In this document: piece by piece, positions 6,967 to 14,571 of the stretch
Position numbering within the stretch: position 1 is the first letter of the stretch
Layout of the letters: each line of letters begins with the position of its first letter
NCBI GenBank assembly: GCA_035688305.1
Contig: DASSNC010000099.1
Span: 1-31,264, forward strand
DNA from: 66-474 sp035688305
GTDB taxonomy: Bacteria; Pseudomonadota; Gammaproteobacteria; Xanthomonadales; Rhodanobacteraceae
Reading direction: 5' to 3'
DNA length: 31,264 bases
Made by a program: the position numbers and the translations under genes
Notes under the pieces: model-generated
The model's input: the letters and a program-made list of their open reading frames with translations, nothing else
Databases searched by the model: none
Told to the model about the DNA's origin: nothing

Positions 6967-7365
6967 GTGGCGCCTGGCACCAACGGGGCTTCGCATCAGA
7001 GCCGCTCCGCGCGTGCCAGCAGCTTGCCGATCTGGTAGTTCTCGAGGCCACGCCGGGCTCCGGCTGCCGCATGAAGGGCCGGTGGACGTGGTGCGGTCCA
7101 TCCACCTTGGCGCAATCAACCACCACGATCGCCGGGATGAACTTGTCACCCTGGTTCAATGCGGTACAGACCTCGCCGCGAGAACCAAATGAGGCACGCC
7201 TCCAACATCCGTTGTCGCGCAACCGAGTTTGGGTCGCGACCGTCCGGGGTTGGCTGGCAGTTGCCCGACGCAAGCGTACTGCCGCACGGTCGGTGATCGA
7301 ACCTGGTTCTGTGGTGGGCAATCACCGGAGCCAACGGTCAACCAGCCAGACCGGGATCCCTGGCG
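6967..7365. other. Stretch without a supportable gene
   Basis: About 400 bp between hipA and the lipoprotein gene. Several frames are open only for short runs. The minus-strand pieces QGDKFIPAIVVVDCAKVDGP (about 7106-7165) and GLENYQIGKLLARAERL (about 6999-7049, followed by TGA) look protein-like but are in different frames, and I do not recognise them. It could be the debris of one or two genes, but no family can be named. No RNA gene, terminator or clear promoter was seen. Confidence 0.4.
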
Positions 7366-7656
7366 TCACTGGCAACGAAATTTCACGGCCGCGCGAGCCA
7401 AGGTGCCGGGCGCCGCGAGTGTGCCGGGCTTCGCATCGCTCTCGGTGGAATCAATCACGACGGCGGACTTGCCGTCCCGCTTGCAATACTCATCGGCGTC
7501 CTTGACGAGGCGGGCCTTCTCCTGGGCGCCAAGACTCAAATGCGCGGACGTCCCCGCGACCAGCAGCGCCCCATCGCGGGTGGGCGTAACGAACGACCGT
7601 GATCCGCATCCGGCCAAGGCAACGACTACCAGGCAAACTGCAAAACGTAGAGACAC
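7366..7656 (-). CDS. Small putative lipoprotein of unknown function
   Basis: A 96-residue protein with a lipoprotein signal: MSLRFAVCLVVVALAGC, lipobox ALAGC, lipidation cysteine C17. The mature part (about 80 residues) has an LVKDADEYCKRDGKSAVV segment and ends AAVKFRC followed by Q, so a disulfide between the two mature cysteines is plausible. Small Xanthomonadales lipoproteins of this shape occur, but I cannot name a function. GTG at 7656 is chosen because GAGGGG stands eight bases upstream and gives a standard signal peptide; ATG at 7674 would add six residues but has no ribosome site. The frame remains open through the adjacent repeats to 8115, which I regard as accidental. Confidence 0.65.
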   Translation of the reverse strand: MSLRFAVCLVVVALAGCGSRSFVTPTRDGALLVAGTSAHLSLGAQEKARLVKDADEYCKRDGKSAVVIDSTESDAKPGTLAAPGTLARAAVKFRCQ

Positions 7657-7785
7657 GGCACGTTCCCCTCTCATTGATGTGGGTGCATCGGACTGGACAA
7701 CAGAGCCGGACGAGCAACCGGGTCGCAGCAAGCGGATCCCGCGTCGAACCGCCCAGTGCGCAAGGTACACCTGATTGGGCACGTC

Positions 7786-8204
7786 GCGATGGACAGCGCG
7801 AGTCATCGAAGCACGTGGTTCGATTCCCAGCCTGTCGCCGCAACGAAATCTGCGTCGCCAATCTGGGAAAAAGGTAAATGGTGGCCAAGGGCGGACTGCG
7901 CGCGCCGGGATCGCGCGCGAACGCCGCAGGCGGCCCGCAGGGCGAGCGCCATGGATGGCGCGAGTCATCGAACCACGTGGTTCGATTCCAAGCCTGTCAC
8001 CGCAACGAAGTCTGCGTCGCCAATCTGGGAAATAAGGAAAATGGTGGCCAAGGGCGGACTGCGCGCGCCGGGAGCGCGCGCGAACGCCGCAGGCGGCCCG
8101 CAGGGCGAGCGCCATGGACGGCGCGAGTCATCGAACCACGTGGTTCGATTCCCAGCCTGTCGCCATAGCGAAGCCACGGCGCTCAAGTTCAAATCGAAGG
8201 AAAA
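7786..8204 (-). repeat. Tandem 163-bp repeats carrying the 3' end of tRNA-Phe
   Basis: Two full units (8042-8204 and 7879-8041) and one partial unit (7786-7878) follow tRNA-Phe in its direction of transcription. Each full unit is bounded by TGGTGGCCAAGGGCGG, which is identical to the last 16 nt of the tRNA gene (7879-7894, 8042-8057 and, in the gene itself, 8205-8220). The interior is GC-rich. The palindrome ATCGAACCACGTGGTTCGAT (7967-7986 and 8130-8149) repeats the T-arm sequence of tRNA-Phe in both directions. The unit nearest the tRNA diverges at about 8163-8195. The arrangement matches the E. coli tyrT/rtT repeats, 178-bp units carrying the tRNA-Tyr 3' end. Confidence 0.9.
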
Positions 8205-8280
8205 TGGTGGCCAAGGGCGGAATCGAACCACCGACACGGGGATTTTCAGTCCCCTGCTCTACCAACTGAGCTACTTGGCC
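8205..8280 (-). tRNA. tRNA-Phe (GAA)
   Basis: A 76-nt cloverleaf on the minus strand. The acceptor stem pairs GGCCAAG with CTTGGCC, and the 3' ACCA is encoded. The D-arm AGCTCAGTTGGTAGAGC, the anticodon arm GGGGACTGAAAATCCCC with anticodon GAA, and the T-arm GTTCGATTC are all standard. The gene stands alone. A promoter lies 60 bp upstream, and the tandem repeats that copy its 3' end lie directly downstream with no obvious rho-independent terminator between them. Confidence 0.97.
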
Positions 8281-8339
8281 ACGCTTGCCGCGACCTTGCA
8301 GGTTGTCCGCCTTGCGCGAACGCCGGTCACGAACCGCCT

Positions 8340-8368
8340 ATTACAACGGCCGTCGCCACAGCCGTCAA
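8340..8368 (-). promoter_or_regulatory. Promoter of tRNA-Phe
   Basis: On the minus strand TTGACG (8368-8363) and TGTAAT (8345-8340) are separated by 17 bp, a near-consensus sigma-70 promoter. The predicted start near 8333 would give a 5' leader of about 53 nt removed during tRNA maturation. Confidence 0.6.
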
Positions 8369-8485
8369 GCATTCGCGTCGGCAAAACCGGCCGCAGCGCG
8401 ATGACGTTGCGTGCTTGCCACGCCCCTACCGCGGCGATAGCCTCGCGGTATGGGCGGCCGGCGACAGGGGTGGGTTGGCAAGACC

Positions 8486-11400
8486 ATGCGCACATGGCTG
8501 GTCGCGCTTGCATGCGTGTGCCTGCTGCCGGATCTGGCGACAGCGCAAATTGCGGGTGTCAGCAACGTCCGCTTCCACAACTACAACCTTGCGCATGGCC
8601 TGCCGCAAGCCAGCGTTGTCGCGATTGCGCAGGATCGCGCGGGCTTCCTGTGGGTTGGCACGCAGGATGGCCTGGCGCGGTTCGACGGCTATGAATTCCT
8701 GACCTTTCGGCACGACCGCAACGATCCCGATTCGCTCTCGAACAATTTCGTGAACTGCCTTGCCGCCGATCCGCGCGGCGGGTTGTGGATCGGCACCCAG
8801 GTCGGCGGCCTTGATTACTACGATCCGGCAAACGGACGCTTCACCCATTTCCGCGCGCACTCCGGCAAATCCGGAACCCTGGCTTCCGACAACGTCACGG
8901 CGCTGGCCATGGACGCGCGCGGGCGCCTCTGGATCGCGACGCTCGGGGCCCGCCTGCAATGGATTGACCCCGGCAGTGCCACGATCAACGACGCGCCGCT
9001 GGGCCAGCATGCCGCGCTGGGCAGCGTGCACACCCTGCTGCCCATGCCGGATGGTGGATTGCTGGTTGGTACCACCAGCGGTTTGTGGCGGGTGGATAAC
9101 CAGGGCAAGACCATCCAGCTTTGGGGTGGTGACCAGCACGCCACGCCACTGGATGTGTACGCATTGACCCCCGCCGCCGATGGCGACATCTGGGCAGGCA
9201 CGCGCAACGACGGCCTGTATCAACTCGCGGCCGACGGCGCGGTGAAGCAGCACTACCAACATGATGCGCATGTGCCCGGGAGCCTGCCTGACGACCAGAT
9301 CCGCGCACTCGGCTTCGACCACGAGGGCCGCCTGTGGATCGCGGGAAACACCGACGGCCTTGCCCGGCTGGATCCCGGCAGCACGCACTTCAATCACTAC
9401 ACCTACGTCGCGGCCGATCCACAAAGCGTGGCCGCCAATCGGTTGTGGAGCCTGTACATCGATCGCGATGGACTGCTGCTGGCCGGAACCTGGTCGAATG
9501 GCCTGAGCGTGCACGACCCGCGCACCGAGATGTTCACGCAGATCTCCAGCATCCCGGGCAATCCGCTCACCTTGCCCATCCCGTCAGCGAGCGCGGTGTA
9601 CGGCGATGCGGATGGGACGCTGTGGGTTGGAATGCTGCAGAGCGGAGGGCTGGTCCAGTTCGATCTTGCGCGTGGCGTACTGCGCCACTACCTGCACGAT
9701 CCGGATGATCCGAACAGTCTGGCCGGTGACTCCGTGGTTTACTTGACACGCACGCGCGACGGCAACCTGTGGATCGCCACACTCGGCGCCGGTCTCGATC
9801 GCTTGCGCCAGGATGGCAAGGGCTTTGACCATCTGCGTCACGATCCCGCGGACCCCGGCAGCCTCGCCTCGGATCTCCTGTACTACGTCTACATGGATTC
9901 CTCGGGAACCTTGTGGGTAGGCACCAAGGATGCCGGTCTCGATGAACGCTGTGCGGGCTGCAAGGCGTTCGTCCACCATCGTCCCGGCAACGGCCCCGAC
10001 AGCATCAACGATATCGGCGACCTCACCATCAACCACGTTGTGGAAACCCGTGATGGCGCGATCTGGGTGGCGACCCGCGAAGCCGGACTGTACCGGCGCG
10101 CGAAGGGCCAGCAGCGCTTCCAGCACATCCCTGCGGGCGGCAGCAGTGGCCTGTCGTCCAACGCGGTCAACACGCTGTTCCAGGACAGCCGTGGCGACCT
10201 CTGGGCGGGAACGCATGGCGCCGGACTGGATCGGCTGGAGCACGCCGATCCACGCAATCACTTTGTCGCCATCGACAGCAGCAACGGGCTGGCGTCGGAT
10301 TCGATCGGCGAAATCCTCGAGGACGCCAAAGGCTACATCTGGGTCAGCACCCTCAAGGGCACCAGCCGCATCGATCCGAAATCCCTGCAGGTGCTGAATT
10401 TTGGCACCCACGACTACGGCAGCGAACTCGGCTACTGGGTCAATTCGGGAACGTATCTCGCAGACGGGCGCCTGGTGTTCGGTGGCCTGCGTGGCATCAC
10501 CGTCATCAAGCCCAAATCGCTGGCCCCGCCGCCGCCGGCGCGCCCGGCGATCACCTCGATCCTGCTGCGCGGCCAGCGCTACGGCGACCATGCCAAGCTG
10601 CCGAAGGGTGCGCGCTGGAAGAACGGAGCCCTGCAGCTGACACACCAGCAGGATGACTTCGGCGCGGAGTTCGCATCACTCGAGTACTCGTCGCCGCAGT
10701 CGACGCACTACGCGTACCGCCTCGACGGTTACGACGATGACTGGATCCAGACGAGTGCGGCGCGCCGCGTGGCCTACTACACCAATCTCTCGCCCGGCAC
10801 TTACCGGCTGCGGGTACGCGCGCGCCACAACGGCGACCCCTGGAGCGACGCTGTCGCCAGCATGACGTTCAAGGTGCTGCCGCCGGTCTGGGCTTCGCCC
10901 GCGGCCATCGCCGCCTACATCGCCGTGTTGCTGCTGATCGCGGCGGTGCTGTTCTGGCGGGTACGCATCAACCTGCGCCACCGGCGCCATGCCCGCGACG
11001 CACTACTGCAAAGCGAGGAACGCCTGAAACTGGCACTGTGGGGCAGCGGCAGCGAAATGTGGGACGTCGATCTGCGCGACGGCAGCATGCATCGCGAAAA
11101 CCAGTTGCCCAACATCGCCGCCAGCGTCGAGGCCAAGGGCCAAACCCTGCAAGGCTATCGGCCCTTCCTTCACCCCGACGACATCGCTGCATTCGAGGCG
11201 GCGATGCGCGAACATATCACCGGCCGCAGCAGCGGATTCGAGGCCAGCTACCGCACCCTCGACCTTGAGCACCGCTGGATCTGGCTGCTGACGCGCGGCC
11301 GCGTGGTGCAACGTGACGACAATGGACGGGCGGTGCGCATGAGCGGCACCAGCTCGGACATCACCGCGCTGAAGCAGGCCGAGGAAACCCTGCGCCGTTT

Positions 11401-12256
11401 GAACGAAACGCTGGAGTCGCGCGTCGAACAACGCACCCACGAGCTGCAAAGTGCCAACGAAGAGCTGCGCGCCCTGCTTGAGCAACTGACGCAGACCCAA
11501 CAACAGTTGGTCGAATCGGAAAAACTCGCATCACTGGGCAGCCTGGTCGCTGGCGTGGCGCATGAAATCAACACACCGCTTGGCATCGGCGTCACTGCCG
11601 CGTCGTGGCTGCACGACGCAGCGGAACGCCTGGCCAAGTCCGTCGCCAGCGGCGAACTGCAAATGGACGAACTGCGTGCCTTCAGCCCACGTGCCAGTGA
11701 AGGCGCCGACTTGATCCTGCGGAACCTGCGGCGCGCCGACCGCCTGGTAAAGAGTTTCAAGCAGGTGGCCGTCGATCAGACCGGAGACGACGTGCGCCGC
11801 ATCGATGTCGGCCAGTGCATCGACGATGTACTGACGTCGCTGCGGCCGAGCCTGCGCCACGGCCAGCACAGCGTCAGCCTCGAATGCCCCGACAACCTGG
11901 TGTTGCGCACCTCGCCCGGTGCGCTGAGCCAGGTCATCACCAACCTTGCAATCAATTCGCTCACCCACGCGTTCGATGAAGGCAGGCCCGGCCACATCAC
12001 GATTTCGGTCAGGCACGACAACCAGCGCGTGCTGCTGGACTACCGCGACGACGGCAAGGGCATCCCGCCCGAGGTACGCGCGCACATCTACGAGCCCTTC
12101 TTCACCACCCGCCGCGGGCAAGGTGGCTCGGGGCTCGGCATGCACATCGTCTACACGCTGGTCACCCAGGTGTTGCATGGCACGATCAAGCTGGAATCGA
12201 CGCCGCACACCGGCGTGCATTTCCGGATTGCGTTTGCAGACCTTCCGGAAGCCTGA
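8486..12256 (+). CDS. Two-propeller sensor histidine kinase (Reg_prop, Y_Y_Y, PAS, HisKA, HATPase)
   Basis: A 1256-residue membrane sensor kinase. A signal peptide (cleavage near ATAQ, residue 20) leads to about 13-14 periplasmic propeller blades marked by repeats such as FLWVGTQDGLARFD, GLWIGTQVGGLDYYD and NLWIATLGAGLDRL, enough for two seven-bladed Reg_prop propellers. Then come a Y_Y_Y domain (about 729-791, GYDDDWIQT and LSPGTYRLRVRA), one membrane helix (about 800-825), a PAS domain (about 845-965), a coiled coil, HisKA with the phospho-acceptor H1026 in GVAHEINTP, and HATPase_c with DDGKGIPPE and GGSGLGMHIV. Unlike Bacteroides hybrid sensors it lacks a receiver domain and an AraC output. 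ATG at 8486 gives a clean signal peptide. The convergent HD-GYP regulator is a possible partner. The ligand is unknown; carbohydrates are common for the propeller family. Confidence 0.92.
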   Translation: MRTWLVALACVCLLPDLATAQIAGVSNVRFHNYNLAHGLPQASVVAIAQDRAGFLWVGTQDGLARFDGYEFLTFRHDRNDPDSLSNNFVNCLAADPRGGLWIGTQVGGLDYYDPANGRFTHFRAHSGKSGTLASDNVTALAMDARGRLWIATLGARLQWIDPGSATINDAPLGQHAALGSVHTLLPMPDGGLLVGTTSGLWRVDNQGKTIQLWGGDQHATPLDVYALTPAADGDIWAGTRNDGLYQLAADGAVKQHYQHDAHVPGSLPDDQIRALGFDHEGRLWIAGNTDGLARLDPGSTHFNHYTYVAADPQSVAANRLWSLYIDRDGLLLAGTWSNGLSVHDPRTEMFTQISSIPGNPLTLPIPSASAVYGDADGTLWVGMLQSGGLVQFDLARGVLRHYLHDPDDPNSLAGDSVVYLTRTRDGNLWIATLGAGLDRLRQDGKGFDHLRHDPADPGSLASDLLYYVYMDSSGTLWVGTKDAGLDERCAGCKAFVHHRPGNGPDSINDIGDLTINHVVETRDGAIWVATREAGLYRRAKGQQRFQHIPAGGSSGLSSNAVNTLFQDSRGDLWAGTHGAGLDRLEHADPRNHFVAIDSSNGLASDSIGEILEDAKGYIWVSTLKGTSRIDPKSLQVLNFGTHDYGSELGYWVNSGTYLADGRLVFGGLRGITVIKPKSLAPPPPARPAITSILLRGQRYGDHAKLPKGARWKNGALQLTHQQDDFGAEFASLEYSSPQSTHYAYRLDGYDDDWIQTSAARRVAYYTNLSPGTYRLRVRARHNGDPWSDAVASMTFKVLPPVWASPAAIAAYIAVLLLIAAVLFWRVRINLRHRRHARDALLQSEERLKLALWGSGSEMWDVDLRDGSMHRENQLPNIAASVEAKGQTLQGYRPFLHPDDIAAFEAAMREHITGRSSGFEASYRTLDLEHRWIWLLTRGRVVQRDDNGRAVRMSGTSSDITALKQAEETLRRLNETLESRVEQRTHELQSANEELRALLEQLTQTQQQLVESEKLASLGSLVAGVAHEINTPLGIGVTAASWLHDAAERLAKSVASGELQMDELRAFSPRASEGADLILRNLRRADRLVKSFKQVAVDQTGDDVRRIDVGQCIDDVLTSLRPSLRHGQHSVSLECPDNLVLRTSPGALSQVITNLAINSLTHAFDEGRPGHITISVRHDNQRVLLDYRDDGKGIPPEVRAHIYEPFFTTRRGQGGSGLGMHIVYTLVTQVLHGTIKLESTPHTGVHFRIAFADLPEA

Positions 12257-12276
12257 CGCGGCGCGCTGACCGCGTC
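12255..12276. terminator. Possible shared hairpin between convergent genes
   Basis: GACGCGG (12255-12261) and CCGCGTC (12270-12276) form a 7-bp stem with an 8-nt loop, overlapping the TGA of the kinase gene and lying two bases from the end of the regulator gene. There is no T-tract, so its role as a terminator is uncertain. Confidence 0.3.
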
Positions 12277-12277
12277 T

Positions 12278-13801
12278 TCAGTCGGGCAGTTTCTGGCGCA
12301 AAGCCAGCGCTTCGTCCCAGATCTCGAACAACTGGTCGAGTATGGCCGGGTCGAACTTGCGGCAACGTTCCCGTTCGAGGAAGGCGCGGATCTCCGCGGC
12401 CGACCACGGTTCCTTGTAGCAACGCCGGCTGCCCAACGCGTCGAACACGTCGGCCACCATGGTGATGCGGCCGCTCAAGGGAATCGCCTCGCCGGCCAAC
12501 CCCGCAGGGTAACCGCTGCCATCCCAATTCTCGTGGTGCGTGAGCGCGATTTCGGACGCCAGGCGCATCACCGGGCGCTGCGAATTGCCGAGCAGGCGCG
12601 CGCCGATTTCGGCGTGGGTGCGCATGATCCGTGCCTCGGCCTCGGTATGCGGACCGGTCTTGTTGAGCACCGGATCCGGAATGCCGACCTTGCCGATGTC
12701 ATGCAACGGCGCGGCGAGCCGCAACATGTCGCAGTGCTCGGCATCCTGCCCCAGCTCGCGCGCCAGCATGCCGGCCAACAGGCCGACGCGGTGCACGTGG
12801 CTGGCGGTCTCGCGCGAACGCGTCTCGGCGGTACTGGCCAGCAGGAACACCATCTCCTGCTGCGCGTCGAGCAATTCCGAGGCCAGGTGCAGGTTGTCCC
12901 AGGCAATCCCGGCGTTGGCGCCGAACAACCGCAGGATCCGCCGATCAAGACCACTGAAGCGCGCGGACAGGCACACGAACAACAGGCGTGGCCGCTCGGA
13001 ACCGGCCGCAAGATGCAGCACGCACACCTCGTCGCCGTAACGGCTGCTGCCATCGCGGCAGGCGTCACGCATCGCGAACAGCGCGGCGGGCGCAAGCAGT
13101 GGCCCCGGATCGCGGCCCAGCATGTCCTGGAATCGTCCCTTGCCGGCCTGCACGACGAATCCGGAATCACCATCGCGCTGCTGCCCGGGTACCTCGCAAC
13201 AGAAAATGTCCGCGCCGCTGCCCAGCAACTCTTCCAGCTGCTGCAAGATGGCGTGCGCAAAATCGTTCGGATTGTGCCGCGCGAAAATCTGCGCGGACGC
13301 ACCGATGACGCGCTCCAGTCCCTGGCGCTGTGCCTCAATCGTGCGCAGGTCGTCGTAGGACCTCAGCGCGGTGAACAGGGTGACAATGAGCCGGGTCGCC
13401 GTGAGCTCGGTCTTCTCGCGGTAGTCATTGATGTCGTACGCCGTCACGACTTCGAGTTCGGGCGCCTCGCCCGGCTGCCCGGTGCGCAGCACGATCCGCA
13501 GCAGCTGGTTGCCAAGCTCCTCGCGCACATGCCGCACCACTTCCAGGCCAGCCTGCGGCGTCTCCATCACCACATCCAGCAGCACTACGGCCACATCGCT
13601 GCGATCGCGCAGGATCGCAACCGCTTCGGCTGCGCTGGCGGCTTCCAGCAGTTCGATCCGGCGGCCGTCGAATTCGACGTTGGCCAGCACGAGGCGGGTG
13701 ACCTGGCGCACCTCGGGTTCGTCGTCAACCACCAGCACGCACCACGGCGGCGGTGCGACGACACCTGACCTGGGCTCTATCGACATCGCTTGCGCCCGCA
13801 T
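12278..13801 (-). CDS. Response regulator with REC, DUF3369 and HD-GYP domains (c-di-GMP phosphodiesterase)
   Basis: A 507-residue cytosolic regulator. The REC domain (about 20-145) has the acidic pair D26/D27 and the phospho-acceptor D76 in VVLLDVVMET. A DUF3369-type GAF-like region follows, beginning around YREKTELTATRLIVTLFTAL. The C-terminal HD-GYP domain (about 320-505) keeps the HD pair in LHDIGKVGIPDPVLNK, HAEIGARLL, and the THHENWDGSGYPAGL box that contains the GYP signature, so it should hydrolyse c-di-GMP. ATG at 13801 has AGGGGA seven bases upstream; a second ATG at 13786 is possible. It faces the sensor kinase tail to tail, with 21 bp between them, so the two are not co-transcribed even if they signal together. 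Confidence 0.9.
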   Translation of the reverse strand: MRAQAMSIEPRSGVVAPPPWCVLVVDDEPEVRQVTRLVLANVEFDGRRIELLEAASAAEAVAILRDRSDVAVVLLDVVMETPQAGLEVVRHVREELGNQLLRIVLRTGQPGEAPELEVVTAYDINDYREKTELTATRLIVTLFTALRSYDDLRTIEAQRQGLERVIGASAQIFARHNPNDFAHAILQQLEELLGSGADIFCCEVPGQQRDGDSGFVVQAGKGRFQDMLGRDPGPLLAPAALFAMRDACRDGSSRYGDEVCVLHLAAGSERPRLLFVCLSARFSGLDRRILRLFGANAGIAWDNLHLASELLDAQQEMVFLLASTAETRSRETASHVHRVGLLAGMLARELGQDAEHCDMLRLAAPLHDIGKVGIPDPVLNKTGPHTEAEARIMRTHAEIGARLLGNSQRPVMRLASEIALTHHENWDGSGYPAGLAGEAIPLSGRITMVADVFDALGSRRCYKEPWSAAEIRAFLERERCRKFDPAILDQLFEIWDEALALRQKLPD

Positions 13802-13909
13802 GCTCCGTCCCCTGAAAACGGATGAATCGAGTCTACTCCCTTCACGGTCAAGCCGCGCAAGCAGGACTTTCGGCACATCCAGCGGCGGCGGCCGCAGACC
13901 GGCGCACGC

Positions 13910-14305
13910 TCAGTCAAGGCACCACAAGGCCCGATCGAGATCGTGATCGAGCCCGAATGCCGCCATCGGCACGCGGCCATTGCGCACATCGACGCCTTCG
14001 GCGCGCAGCCGCTGCGATTGCTCGCGGAATCCACGGCTGCCGCGCGGCAGCGCGATGCTGCCGTCGGCATGCAACACGCGAAACCACGGCAATTCCATGC
14101 CCGCGGGCGTCCCGCGCAAGGCCGCGCCGACCAGCCGCGCGCGGCCAGGCAGACCCGCGCGCGCCGCAATCTGTCCGTAACTCGCAACCCGCCCCGGTGG
14201 AATGGCGGCGATCGCAGCGTAGATGCGCTGGTAGCGTCCGTCGGCCACGTTGTCTATGCATGTATCCAGCGCGACCTTGGCGGCGGGAGACGCACGCCGG
14301 CTCAT
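13910..14305 (-). CDS. Alkyltransferase-like protein (Atl), MGMT family without the acceptor cysteine
   Basis: A 131-residue protein with the DNA-binding domain of O6-alkylguanine-DNA alkyltransferases: IPPGRVASYGQIA (36-48) with the recognition helix, then RARLVGAAL carrying the arginine-finger region. The active-site PCHRV motif is replaced by PWFRV (73-77), with tryptophan W74 where the acceptor cysteine should be. That is the mark of Atl proteins, which bind and flip alkylated guanine and pass the lesion to nucleotide-excision repair instead of removing the alkyl group. The ATG overlaps the stop of the upstream membrane-protein gene. It is the last gene of the rnr operon. Confidence 0.88.
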   Translation of the reverse strand: MSRRASPAAKVALDTCIDNVADGRYQRIYAAIAAIPPGRVASYGQIAARAGLPGRARLVGAALRGTPAGMELPWFRVLHADGSIALPRGSRGFREQSQRLRAEGVDVRNGRVPMAAFGLDHDLDRALWCLD

Positions 14306-14571
14306 CCCTGCACGCGGATGCCACGCCCGACCACGATGCCGTAGATGCTGATCGCGAGCCAGGCGACTTCCAGCAGAAACGCCGGCAAGTTGAAGGCACC
14401 GAACACCAGCGAAATGGCGACACACAGCGCGCCGAGGGCGTTCATCAGCTGATAGGTCAGCCCATTGCCGTGCAGCTTGCGGGCCTGCAACAGGAAAAAG
14501 GCAAGCAGCACCAGCACGGTGCCGACCAGGCCGATGATGACGGTCCAATCAAAGGTGACGTTGACATTCAT
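14302..14571 (-). CDS. Small inner-membrane protein, CBU_0592-like
   Basis: An 89-residue protein made almost entirely of three membrane helices (about 9-28, 38-58 and 63-83), the first reading TVIIGLVGTVLVLLAFFLLQ. The conserved YQLMNALGA segment between helices one and two is typical of the CBU_0592 family, whose function is unknown. The ATG overlaps the rlmB stop by 4 nt, and its own stop overlaps the start of the Atl gene, so it is translated as part of the operon. Confidence 0.8.
   Translation of the reverse strand: MNVNVTFDWTVIIGLVGTVLVLLAFFLLQARKLHGNGLTYQLMNALGALCVAISLVFGAFNLPAFLLEVAWLAISIYGIVVGRGIRVQG

Noticed and set aside
7675..8115. Arginine-rich minus-strand frame running from an ATG at 8115 through the tandem repeats into the lipoprotein gene, with the repeated segment PDWRRRLRCGDRLGIEPR
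   Set aside because: The frame is open mainly because of the GC-rich repeat; it has no ribosome site, and the lipoprotein signal peptide clearly begins further down. It may still matter if the repeats are transcribed, as with E. coli tpr, but I do not call it a gene.
7786..8204. Tandem repeats as a possible CRISPR array
   Set aside because: The units are 163 bp, contiguous and nearly identical over their whole length, with no short repeats separated by unique spacers and no cas genes.
5035..8204. A prophage or integrative element inserted at tRNA-Phe
   Set aside because: No integrase, phage or conjugation gene is present between the repeat copies; only hipBA, a lipoprotein gene and debris remain.
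13802..13876. Longer N-terminus of the HD-GYP regulator starting at 13876
   Set aside because: The extra 25 residues are not part of the receiver fold, and the ATG at 13801 has AGGGGA in the right position.
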